DNA from: an uncultured Chloroflexota bacterium | Lineage (GTDB): Bacteria > Chloroflexota > Anaerolineae > Anaerolineales > Anaerolineaceae | Direction of reading: 5' to 3' | NCBI GenBank assembly: GCA_902786265.1 | Contig: CADACE010000009.1 | Location: 1 to 64,000 of the forward strand | Length of the DNA stretch: 64,000 nucleotides | Notes under the pieces: model-generated | Databases searched by the model: none | Seen by the model: only the letters and a program-made list of their open reading frames with translations | What the model was told of the DNA's origin: nothing | Part shown: piece by piece, positions 16,342 to 24,322 of the stretch | Position numbering within the stretch: position 1 is the stretch's first letter | Layout: each line of letters opens with the position of its first letter | Made by a program: the position numbers and the translations under genes

Positions 16342-16383
16342 ACGGGGACTGTTATGCAGCGCGTAACAGTCCCCCGTTTTTTT
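16342..16383. terminator. Strong intrinsic terminator between convergent genes
   Basis: ACGGGGACTGTTA (16342-16354) pairs with TAACAGTCCCCCGT (16364-16377, one bulged C), followed by seven Ts. It ends the binding-protein transcript. The upstream A-run gives a weaker T-run on the minus strand, so it may also serve the protease gene. The stem uses the GGGGACTGT word of the dispersed palindrome family. Confidence 0.85.
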
Positions 16384-16403
16384 AGCTCATCTCTGTGTGC
16401 TGA

Positions 16404-18464
16404 TCAATCAGCTGGGTTCAGCACCATGTATCCGTCATCCGGGCAGATCGCTGCCTCACCGCCGATGGCAGGCTGCCAATCGGTAAGGTCATGGATGGTC
16501 ATGATCTGATCCAGCGGGTAGATGAAACCTTTGATGGGAAGATTATCGAAGGCAGTATATTTCGTGTCCAGATAAGCTGAGAAAAAGTCTGTTGCGAAGC
16601 TCCAGTCGATCCAGCTGTCTTCCAGCATAATGTAGCTTTCACCCGGGTTGACGATCCCGACACAGTATGAGGTCTGCGGTTCCTCATCGTGCTCTTCATA
16701 ATATTCCGGATCATATTTTGCTGTGCTCGTACCGTTGGTGATGGCGTATTTCAGTCCTTCCGATGTCTGGACCCGGTTCAGGACCACGATGCTGATGCGG
16801 CTGCCTTCCGGAAGCAGCAGGTTATTGCTCAAAGCCATCCGGTGATAGCCGGCAAACGGAAAGCTTGCGGTAATGCTGTCCAGCAGTTTTCCATCGGTGG
16901 GACCGATGGAATTCTCGTTCAAAAGGTAAACATTTGCGGTTACTGCAGCGTTCAGATCCCCGGTTACGACGGAAACAAATTGCAAAACGCTGTTTTCGGT
17001 AATATCAAAAATATTTGCTGAATAAACCGGTTCGTTGAAAAGGGTTGAATGCATACTCTCAACAGGCATATAGTCATGTTCAAGAATATACATATAATCG
17101 ACTTTTTGAGTCTCTTCTGTTATCGTGAATTCAAAAGTCTGAACTTCAGCGATGCACTGATCATAGTATGACAGGTAGAAATATCCGTCCATTCCCCAAT
17201 CAGTGTCCCAGCTGTTTTTGACGATCCATGCACCGTCAGCAGGCGGCTGATGATCCTTTTTGAAGTTGGAAGCCGGGAAAGTGTCATCCCAACCGACGAT
17301 CGCGACAATATGATTTGGGTTGTCGGGCCGATAAGTATATTGAGCATAGATGACGGGATCGGTACCGGTAAAGTTCATGTAAGATTCCCATGTGGTCCCT
17401 GCTTTCTCATCCAGCAGCAGAAGTTCTTCGAGAGGTTTGCCGAAGTTTTCGGAATGAATGACCTTCATCAGCGTCTCACGGTCCAGGCTTTTGACATCAT
17501 ACAGATCTTCATCAAGTCCATAATTCACACACATCGTGATCACAAAGTTTCTGAGATCGTCCAGCGCCATGTTTTCGATTGCGGCATCTTCCGGTGTGGA
17601 AGAATCTGCTTTATAAGTGATGCCTACCACGCGGCCATTCAGAAGTTCGGACTTGATCATTTCTGTAGCTTCCGGGCGGTACCGGTAATTTCCGTTCTCA
17701 TCCCGGTTTGCCGGGCTGGGAAGCAGATTTCCGTCCTTCAGTTCGGTATTGCTCATAAAGCGCATTTCTTCGGGAAGCGACCAGTCTCCTTTTGCATCCA
17801 GTGTGCCTTCGGCATTTCTGTAAGGAACCAGACTTTCTTTGAGCGGTCCGACTCCGGATGCGAGAACCGATGTAGAATGTGAAAACCAGCCTCCAAGGTT
17901 GTAGGGATTTTCCCCGGCGCTTTCGATCATATGATTCCCTTCGCCTGCCTGGTCCTCACGGAATGGATATTCTCCTTCCGGATAAGCGTCCAGTGCCGGG
18001 AGTCCCAATGCGGCAAACCAGGCCAGGTGCTTTTCGGAAAGGTCCATCGGTTCGCCGAATTCCTGCTCATATTCTGCAGCAGTCATGTGCAGGGTGCTCA
18101 AAATACTGGCTTCACAAGCTGCGATGGTGCCGAAGCTCCAGCAGGTTCCCCACGGATCCTGACTTTTCACAGGGGTGACAGTTCCGCGTTCCCGCAGGTC
18201 GAATTTTTCCGGGAAAGTATCCGCAATGGAGTGCCAGACCATTTCGGTATAAATATCAGCCAAGTGATCACGGGAATTGCGCCCAGCGATCACTTGCACT
18301 CCCAGATCAACCAGCTCCTGAGCTTCTTCATCAGAAAAACCCTCCAATGCTTCTGAGACCTGGTTCTCCCATTCTTCATCAGACAAATCTGTCTGACTCC
18401 AAACCGGACAGATAACCGACATCAATGCGAAAATCAACAAAAAAAGTATTCCCGTCTTTTTCAT
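16404..18464 (-). CDS. Secreted papain-family (C1) cysteine protease with C-terminal lectin-like domain
   Basis: An exported protease of 686 residues. After a signal peptide (MKKTGILFLLIFALMSVICP) and a short prodomain (about 25-85) comes the C1A catalytic domain starting FDLRERGTVTPVKSQ. It carries oxyanion Q102, nucleophile C108 in WGTCWSFG, H385 in NPNHIVAIVGWDD and N417 in IVKNSWDTDWG. Residues about 440-600 resemble the lectin-like domain often fused to clostridial C1 proteases. The start at 18464 has AAGGAG 10 nt upstream; earlier ATGs (18473, 18569) lack a usable spacing. It probably digests proteins outside the cell, feeding the amino-acid transporters. Its position splits an iron-type transporter locus (receptor on one side, permease and ATPase on the other). 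Confidence 0.88.
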   Translation of the reverse strand: MKKTGILFLLIFALMSVICPVWSQTDLSDEEWENQVSEALEGFSDEEAQELVDLGVQVIAGRNSRDHLADIYTEMVWHSIADTFPEKFDLRERGTVTPVKSQDPWGTCWSFGTIAACEASILSTLHMTAAEYEQEFGEPMDLSEKHLAWFAALGLPALDAYPEGEYPFREDQAGEGNHMIESAGENPYNLGGWFSHSTSVLASGVGPLKESLVPYRNAEGTLDAKGDWSLPEEMRFMSNTELKDGNLLPSPANRDENGNYRYRPEATEMIKSELLNGRVVGITYKADSSTPEDAAIENMALDDLRNFVITMCVNYGLDEDLYDVKSLDRETLMKVIHSENFGKPLEELLLLDEKAGTTWESYMNFTGTDPVIYAQYTYRPDNPNHIVAIVGWDDTFPASNFKKDHQPPADGAWIVKNSWDTDWGMDGYFYLSYYDQCIAEVQTFEFTITEETQKVDYMYILEHDYMPVESMHSTLFNEPVYSANIFDITENSVLQFVSVVTGDLNAAVTANVYLLNENSIGPTDGKLLDSITASFPFAGYHRMALSNNLLLPEGSRISIVVLNRVQTSEGLKYAITNGTSTAKYDPEYYEEHDEEPQTSYCVGIVNPGESYIMLEDSWIDWSFATDFFSAYLDTKYTAFDNLPIKGFIYPLDQIMTIHDLTDWQPAIGGEAAICPDDGYMVLNPAD

Positions 18465-18667
18465 TTTTGTCATATCTCCTTTTCTTGGTAATTTTATCAG
18501 AAGTTTTTCTTTACGCGGATCGTATCGCAAAAACATGGGTGTTTTTTCATGGGTTTTCACCGGGTTCACGGGAGAAATTCGATGTTTTTACTTTCCGGAA
18601 AAATAATTTGTATATAATTATAGAATCGATCAGAAAGTGTAAAAAAATAGCGGAGATTAAGAAACAG

Positions 18668-21148
18668 ATGAATAAAGAAGTGGAGAGGAAGACAAACCCG
18701 CAGCGGGATCCGCAGCAAACTATCACAAAAATCGGATTGGCTGTCGTGTTTTTGATTGGTGCAGCGTTGATCTACATGGGAATCCGGGCTCAGAAAGAGT
18801 TCTCTTCTTCCGGTTTCAGTTCGGAAAGCGCTTACCAGGCAATTTATACGCTGGGTCATGATGTTTCCGATGCATGGAAAAAAAGCCTGCAGCCGGAATT
18901 AAACAAATTCTCTGAAGCTGATCGTCCTTCTTTGGATCAAGCGGTAAAAGATCTTGCCGCGGAGGTCTGGAAAAGTCAGAACAAAGACGCGGAACTTCCG
19001 GAAGAGGCAGATAAGAGTGAAGAGGTATTCAAGCTCTTGTATTCCGCCTATCTGGTAAACGGACCAAAAGTCAACGCCGGAAACCGAAAGACGATCATAG
19101 CGATTCCCAAAGACAATGTTTCTGATTTCCGTCAGCAGCTGCTGGCCTGTGTGATCGATGAAAATGCGTCTCTTCCCGCTGAAGCAGAGAAACTGACGGA
19201 TGGCCTGAGCGGCAGTGAACGTCAGGCGATGCTGATGCAGATTTTTTTTATAAGCTGCGGTTCCACTGAAGCCGGGATCACGGAGAATGTCAACACCTTC
19301 AAAAAGACAGTTCGCGGCAAGGAATCCCAGCTTACGGCATTCCGGATGATCGCGAATAATGATATATCCTGGCTCTGGCAGCTTGTTATCTCCAACAGCA
19401 AGACCGTGATCCTGCTCGGGATCATCCTGATGCTGGATACGATCCTTCTGGCGCTGCTGATGAACGCGGAACATCTCTGGGAGCTGGATTTCAAGTGGAT
19501 CCTGATCCTGTTGATCATCGATTTTCTCCTCTTCTTCCAAATGATGCCGGTAATTTACATGATCATCAGGGCTTTATTCCCGGATGGCTCCTTCTCAACG
19601 GAGGTGCTGCAGCGTCTGTACACGTATCCGATGAATCTTACGGCTCTGCGGAACACCTTCCTGGCTGCGACCGCGACGATGATCCTCGGGACGGTCATCG
19701 CTTTTCCGCTGGCATGGCTGGTGGGACGGACAAATTTATATGGGAAAAAGTTTTTCCGGGCACTGTTTGTGGTTACCTATATGGTTCCGCCTTATGTCGG
19801 CGCAATGGCCTGGCTGCGGCTGATGAACCCGAACGTCGGGACGATCAATCAGGTGCTGCGGGCGGTTTTCCATCTCAGTGACGCTCCGGGTCCCCTGAAT
19901 GTCTATACGCTGCCGGGTATGATCTGGGTGCTGACATCTTTTTATTATCCCTATGCCTTCATTACGATCAGCCGGGCGATGGAAAAAATGGATCCTTCGC
20001 TTGAAGACGCGAGCCGGGTTTCCGGCGCTTCGCCGCTGACGACCGTGGCACGGATCACGCTGCCGATGATGACACCTTCTTTGATTGCCGGAGCGCTTTT
20101 GGTGTTTGTCAGTGCTGCCAGCTGTTACGGGATCCCCTCTATTATCGGGAAACCGGGAAATGTCAGCACAGTCACGACACGCATTGTCGAATATGTTTCC
20201 CTTGGGCAGCAGGGAATGAATGACGCTACGGCACTTTCCGTGGTCCTGATGATCGTTGCGCTTGTGATCCTCTTTATTTCCGATGTCATTTTGGCAAAAC
20301 GTCAGTATATCACTGTCTCCGGCAAGTCGGTCAACCCCGCCATCGTCGATCTGCGGTCCTGGCGGATCCCGGCGACGCTGATCGTTTCCCTGTTCGCTGT
20401 GATCATGGTGCTGATACCTTTCATCACGATCCTTACGACCTCCTTCAAAGTGGATGTGGGGAAGAGCGTGACCGCGGCAAAAAATTTCACTACTGCCAAC
20501 TGGACGACAGTCTTTGCCCGCACGGAAACCCTGGGCTGTCTGAAAAATTCACTGATTTATGCATCCATAACGGCTACGGTCGGTCTGGTCGTTGCCTGTG
20601 TGATGAGTTATCTGCTGCAAAGGACTACTGTGAGAGGCAGAAACATCCCGAACTTTCTGATAACGCTGGGTTCCGGCACGCCTTCTGTCGTGATCGCGCT
20701 GGGACTGATCATGACCATGCGGGGCAATTTCGGCGTCAATATCTACGGTACCGCTTACATTATGATCATAGCCTACCTCATTAAATACATGATGATGGGC
20801 ATGCGGACTGTGGTTTCCGCGATGAGTCAGATCCATGTGTCCCTGGAAGAATCCAGTCAGATCTCCGGCGCGAGCTGGCTGACCACGATGTTCAGGGTCA
20901 CCGGTCCGCTGATTTTTTCCTCGATCGCTGCCGGTTGGTTCCTGATTTTTATTCCAAGCTTTTATGAGCTTTCCATGACGACGCTGCTTTATTCCAGTAC
21001 GACAAAGACGATCGGCTTCCAGCTTTATGAATACTGGACTTTCACCAGCCAGCCGATGAGCTGTGCCATGGCTTTCGGCATTCTGCTGATCGTCATCCTG
21101 CTGAACTTTATTCTGAACCGTTTGACCAATGGGGAATTCTCCATATAA
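18668..21148 (+). CDS. Iron-type ABC transporter permease, two fused permease domains with an N-terminal extracytoplasmic insert
   Basis: 826-residue inner-membrane protein. The C-terminal two-thirds holds two consecutive binding-protein-dependent permease (MetI-like) domains, as in FbpB/AfuB. Each has its coupling motif: EDASRVSGASPLTTVARITLP in the first and EESSQISGASWLTTMFRVTGP in the second. The first 240 residues are unusual: a TM helix (VVFLIGAALIYMGI) followed by about 180 soluble residues predicted outside the membrane, then more TM helices. Normal FbpB-like proteins are about 500-560 residues. The start at 18668 was chosen because upstream codons overlap the protease promoter; GGAG lies 12 nt upstream and a TATAAT at 18613-18618. 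The ATPase gene follows after 16 nt. Confidence 0.85.
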   Translation: MNKEVERKTNPQRDPQQTITKIGLAVVFLIGAALIYMGIRAQKEFSSSGFSSESAYQAIYTLGHDVSDAWKKSLQPELNKFSEADRPSLDQAVKDLAAEVWKSQNKDAELPEEADKSEEVFKLLYSAYLVNGPKVNAGNRKTIIAIPKDNVSDFRQQLLACVIDENASLPAEAEKLTDGLSGSERQAMLMQIFFISCGSTEAGITENVNTFKKTVRGKESQLTAFRMIANNDISWLWQLVISNSKTVILLGIILMLDTILLALLMNAEHLWELDFKWILILLIIDFLLFFQMMPVIYMIIRALFPDGSFSTEVLQRLYTYPMNLTALRNTFLAATATMILGTVIAFPLAWLVGRTNLYGKKFFRALFVVTYMVPPYVGAMAWLRLMNPNVGTINQVLRAVFHLSDAPGPLNVYTLPGMIWVLTSFYYPYAFITISRAMEKMDPSLEDASRVSGASPLTTVARITLPMMTPSLIAGALLVFVSAASCYGIPSIIGKPGNVSTVTTRIVEYVSLGQQGMNDATALSVVLMIVALVILFISDVILAKRQYITVSGKSVNPAIVDLRSWRIPATLIVSLFAVIMVLIPFITILTTSFKVDVGKSVTAAKNFTTANWTTVFARTETLGCLKNSLIYASITATVGLVVACVMSYLLQRTTVRGRNIPNFLITLGSGTPSVVIALGLIMTMRGNFGVNIYGTAYIMIIAYLIKYMMMGMRTVVSAMSQIHVSLEESSQISGASWLTTMFRVTGPLIFSSIAAGWFLIFIPSFYELSMTTLLYSSTTKTIGFQLYEYWTFTSQPMSCAMAFGILLIVILLNFILNRLTNGEFSI

Positions 21149-21164
21149 GAAAGGATCGTAAGAA

Positions 21165-22238
21165 ATGGCATCTATCAAAATCAATCATATTTCCAAGGCT
21201 TTTGGCGATTCAGTGGTGCTAAAGGAGATCAATGAAACCTTTCAGGATGGGGAATTTGTCACCCTGCTGGGACCCTCCGGGTGCGGTAAATCGACCATGC
21301 TTCGCATCATTGCGGGCTTCGAGAAACCGACCACAGGGGAATTATATTTCGATGACCGTCTGGTTACCGGCGGGAAGACCTTTGTTCCGCCTGAAAAACG
21401 CAATATCGGCATGGTATTCCAGAGCTATGCGGTCTGGCCGCATATGAATGTCTTCGATAATGTGGCATATCCGCTCACAATCAAGAAGGTTTCCAAAGAT
21501 GATATCAAAAAGAGGGTGGAACAGGTTCTGGACATCACTCACCTGACACAGTATACGGACAGGTTTCCGAACCAGCTCTCAGGCGGTCAGCAGCAGCGCA
21601 TCGCTCTCGCCCGTGCGCTGGTAGCGCAGCCGGATCTGCTTTTGCTGGATGAACCCTTATCAAACCTGGACGCAAAACTGCGGGAATCCATGCGTTTTGA
21701 GATCAAGGAGCTTCAGAAAAAGACCGGGATCACCGTGGTTTATGTCACCCATGACCAGACAGAAGCCATGGCGATGAGTGACCGGATCTTCCTGATCAAT
21801 CGCGGTGTTATTCAGCAGTCAGGCAGTCCGGAAGAAATATATAAACGGCCGGTCAACCAGTTTGTCGCGGATTTTCTCGGAAAGGTCGACTTCTTCAAAG
21901 GAGTTGCCGAAAACGGGAAAATAACCTTCCCGCAGATGGGCGGACAGTCAATTGCCTATGACGGACCGCTGACCGGTAAGGTTGATGTGGCGGTGCGTCC
22001 CGATAACATATATTTCAGCTTTGACGGACCTTTGCTTGGAAAGCTGGAAACGCAATATTACCTTGGCGATGTAAATGACTGCCGTGTACGTGTGGGCGAT
22101 ACATTGCTCCGGGTGATCGCGCCGGGGTATGAATATGGCAGCTTATCTTTGCAGCAGGATGTCCGCCTTGCTATACGGGAGTTTATGGTCTTTGAGGATG
22201 ACGGTTCGCTGGATGAGATGCTGCAGATCCGGACCTGA
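21165..22238 (+). CDS. ABC transporter ATPase, FbpC/PotA type
   Basis: Energises the preceding permease. 357 residues: nucleotide-binding domain with Walker A GPSGCGKST (about 38-46), Q-loop MVFQSYAVWPHM, signature LSGGQQQRIALARAL and Walker B LLLLDEPLSNLD, then H-loop THDQTEAMAMSDR. It is followed by a C-terminal TOBE-like regulatory domain (about 240-357; VAVRPDNIYF). The motif set is that of ferric-iron, polyamine or sulfate importers. SD AAGGA precedes the ATG, and a bidirectional terminator follows. Confidence 0.92.
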   Translation: MASIKINHISKAFGDSVVLKEINETFQDGEFVTLLGPSGCGKSTMLRIIAGFEKPTTGELYFDDRLVTGGKTFVPPEKRNIGMVFQSYAVWPHMNVFDNVAYPLTIKKVSKDDIKKRVEQVLDITHLTQYTDRFPNQLSGGQQQRIALARALVAQPDLLLLDEPLSNLDAKLRESMRFEIKELQKKTGITVVYVTHDQTEAMAMSDRIFLINRGVIQQSGSPEEIYKRPVNQFVADFLGKVDFFKGVAENGKITFPQMGGQSIAYDGPLTGKVDVAVRPDNIYFSFDGPLLGKLETQYYLGDVNDCRVRVGDTLLRVIAPGYEYGSLSLQQDVRLAIREFMVFEDDGSLDEMLQIRT

Positions 22239-22260
22239 TCCTGTTTTTTGAATAAAAAAT

Positions 22261-22297
22261 AAGGCTCCCTTTTCGTATTGTAAGGGAGCCTTTCGTA
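22261..22297. terminator. Bidirectional intrinsic terminator
   Basis: AAGGCTCCCTT (22261-22271) pairs perfectly with AAGGGAGCCTT (22282-22292). T-rich sequence lies on the right and A-rich sequence on the left, so it can end both the plus-strand ATPase transcript and the minus-strand transcript that stops at 22301. Confidence 0.85.
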
Positions 22298-22300
22298 TTT

Positions 22301-22672
22301 TTACGATATGACGTCTTCTTTTATTTCTTTCTTTTTCATCTCTTTGAGCAGTTCCCGGTTTTGTTCCCACAAAGCCGCGTTCTGGGCTTCCAGTTCATCG
22401 AGTTTCTTACGCAGAGGGTCCAGCTGTTTTTTCATTTCTCTCGCGACCATAGCCTGGTAAATGCGGTTTTGACTGGCAGAACTGACAAACGAAACCAGGA
22501 AACTCCCGCCGACAGCCGCAATTGCGAGGCGTTTGAGATTTTTGGGCTCTAAAGCCTTGGTCACGAGGCGGAGCGTTTTTTGATCCACAGGCAGTTTTTC
22601 CAAAATCATTTGTTCAGCCTGAGCGGAGAGCACATTTTTTTTATTCGACAGAACCGGCAGAGATTTTTTCAT
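22301..22672 (-). CDS. Small membrane protein with C-terminal coiled coil, unknown function
   Basis: 123 residues. A basic N-terminus (MKKSLPVLSNKKN) leads into a helical segment, then one hydrophobic helix (about 48-66, RLAIAAVGGSFLVSFVSSAS) and a heptad-rich helical tail (about 78-115, QLDPLRKKLDELEAQNAALW) that should form a coiled coil. I do not recognise the family. It lies just downstream of murA on the same strand (38-nt gap) and shares its transcript end, so it may be co-transcribed with murA; a role in the cell envelope is a guess. Confidence 0.65.
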   Translation of the reverse strand: MKKSLPVLSNKKNVLSAQAEQMILEKLPVDQKTLRLVTKALEPKNLKRLAIAAVGGSFLVSFVSSASQNRIYQAMVAREMKKQLDPLRKKLDELEAQNAALWEQNRELLKEMKKKEIKEDVIS

Positions 22673-22710
22673 TTTATGCTTCCTTAATATCTATATGTTT
22701 TAATGGAAAA

Positions 22711-23988
22711 TCATATTCTGGAAATTTTTGCTCCCAGGGCGGCAAGCTTTTCATCAACCCGTTCATAACCTCTTTCGATTTGTCCGATGTTGCGGATGGT
22801 GGATTTTCCGGGAGCTGTCAGTGTGGCCAGGAGCAGCGCCATACCGGCACGGATATCCGGTGATTCCAGATTTTCCGGATATAACCGGGTCGGTCCCTGG
22901 ACGATGCAGCGGTGCGGGTCGCAGAGCACGATCTGGGCACCCATCCCTACGAGCTTATCGGTGAAATACATGCGGCTTGGATACATCCAGTCATGGAAGA
23001 GGATCGAACCGGTCACCTGTGTCGCCATGACGATGGCGATACTCATCAGGTCAGAGGGAAAACCCGGCCATGGCATTACACTGATTTCCGGAATTGCTCC
23101 GCCCAGATCCGGCTCAACGGTGAGACGCTGGTTCTCCGGGACGAGGATATCGTCTCCGATGGTTTCCCAGCGGACGCCGATCCGGTTGAAGACCAGGCTT
23201 ACCATATTCAGATATTCATTTCCGGCGTTGCGGATCATCACCTCGCCATGGGTCATGGCTGCCGCACCGATATAAGATACAACTTCCAGGTAATCCGGTC
23301 CTATGGTGAACTCAGCGCTGTGAAGAGATTCGACGCCTTCAATAGTCAATACATTGGAGCCGATATTCGAGATTTTCGCTCCCATTTTATTGAGCAGATG
23401 GCATAGCTCCTGAATGTGAGGTTCGGAGGCCGCGTTGCGAAGGATCGTGGTCCCTTCAGCCGTCGCAGCTGCCATAATGGCGTTTTCCGTGGCGGTTACG
23501 GAGGCTTCATCCATCAAAATGTCACAGCCTTTCAGGCGGCCGTTCACATGAAAGTGATACTGGCGGTCGTAATAGGCATCCGCCCCGAGTTTTACAAGGG
23601 CAAGTATATGCGTGTCCACTCTGCGCCGGCCGATAACGTCGCCGCCCGGAGGAGGCAGCAGCAGCTCACCGCAGCGCGCGCACATGGGTCCCGCAAGCAG
23701 GATCGAGGCACGGACTCTGCGGCACATATCAGGATCCAGGTTGGCAGGTTCTACATTTTTCGCCTGAATTTTCCAGGTGTGCGGGTCAAGTTCTTCAAAG
23801 GTGACGCCAAGGCTTTCTATGAGTTTGCGCATTGCCAAAACATCACGGATCATCGGTACGTTATGCAGTATGACCGGTTCATCTGTCAGCAGCGTCGCGC
23901 ACAACAGCGGCAATGCCGCGTTTTTATTTCCTGAAGGGGTAACTTCTCCGCGAAGCGGTGTCCCGCCTTCTATACAGAATGATTCCAT
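22711..23988 (-). CDS. murA: UDP-N-acetylglucosamine 1-carboxyvinyltransferase with Cys-to-Asp active site
   Basis: First committed enzyme of peptidoglycan synthesis (enolpyruvyl transfer from PEP to UDP-GlcNAc), cytoplasmic, 425 residues, full length. K22 in SGNKNAALPLL and the RRVRASILLAGP segment are conserved. The catalytic loop reads PPPGGDVIGRRRVDTH: the usual cysteine (C115 in E. coli) is aspartate D117 here (codon GAC). Aspartate at this position is known from naturally fosfomycin-resistant MurA enzymes such as those of Mycobacterium and Chlamydia. A GAGGGA site precedes the start. It is divergent from the FHA/surface operon. Confidence 0.95.
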   Translation of the reverse strand: MESFCIEGGTPLRGEVTPSGNKNAALPLLCATLLTDEPVILHNVPMIRDVLAMRKLIESLGVTFEELDPHTWKIQAKNVEPANLDPDMCRRVRASILLAGPMCARCGELLLPPPGGDVIGRRRVDTHILALVKLGADAYYDRQYHFHVNGRLKGCDILMDEASVTATENAIMAAATAEGTTILRNAASEPHIQELCHLLNKMGAKISNIGSNVLTIEGVESLHSAEFTIGPDYLEVVSYIGAAAMTHGEVMIRNAGNEYLNMVSLVFNRIGVRWETIGDDILVPENQRLTVEPDLGGAIPEISVMPWPGFPSDLMSIAIVMATQVTGSILFHDWMYPSRMYFTDKLVGMGAQIVLCDPHRCIVQGPTRLYPENLESPDIRAGMALLLATLTAPGKSTIRNIGQIERGYERVDEKLAALGAKISRI

Positions 23989-24322
23989 AATTGATTCCCT
24001 CTCATGTTGTTCCTTAATCTAACCCTATTAAATCTATTATACAGGAAAAAAACAAAATTAAAAAAAAGGGCATGTATTTTTTTCCGGAAAATCAAATGCC
24101 GAGCCGGGTTTCAGTCGGGATCATAAAATTTCATGGCGGGATGCTGGTCCGGCGGCTTTTATCAACAGATACGGGATCATATGTTTAAAATTTGCGGATT
24201 GGTGTAAAACTTGCTGTGTTAACTTTTGCACTTTCTGTATAAAAAATAACATTTCAATTGTTTTGCATTGTTATTTTTTTCTCGGTTTGTTTTATAATAT
24301 ATTATCAGGTTGGCGTAGAATC
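23989..24322. promoter_or_regulatory. Divergent promoter region between murA and the FHA operon
   Basis: A 334-bp A/T-rich spacer without a gene. On the minus strand a TATAAT (read as ATTATA at 24036-24041) lies about 50 bp from the murA start. On the plus strand TTGTTA (24268-24273) and TATAAT (24293-24298) with a 19-bp spacer precede the FHA gene start at 24323 by about 25 bp. No other structure is obvious. Confidence 0.5.
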
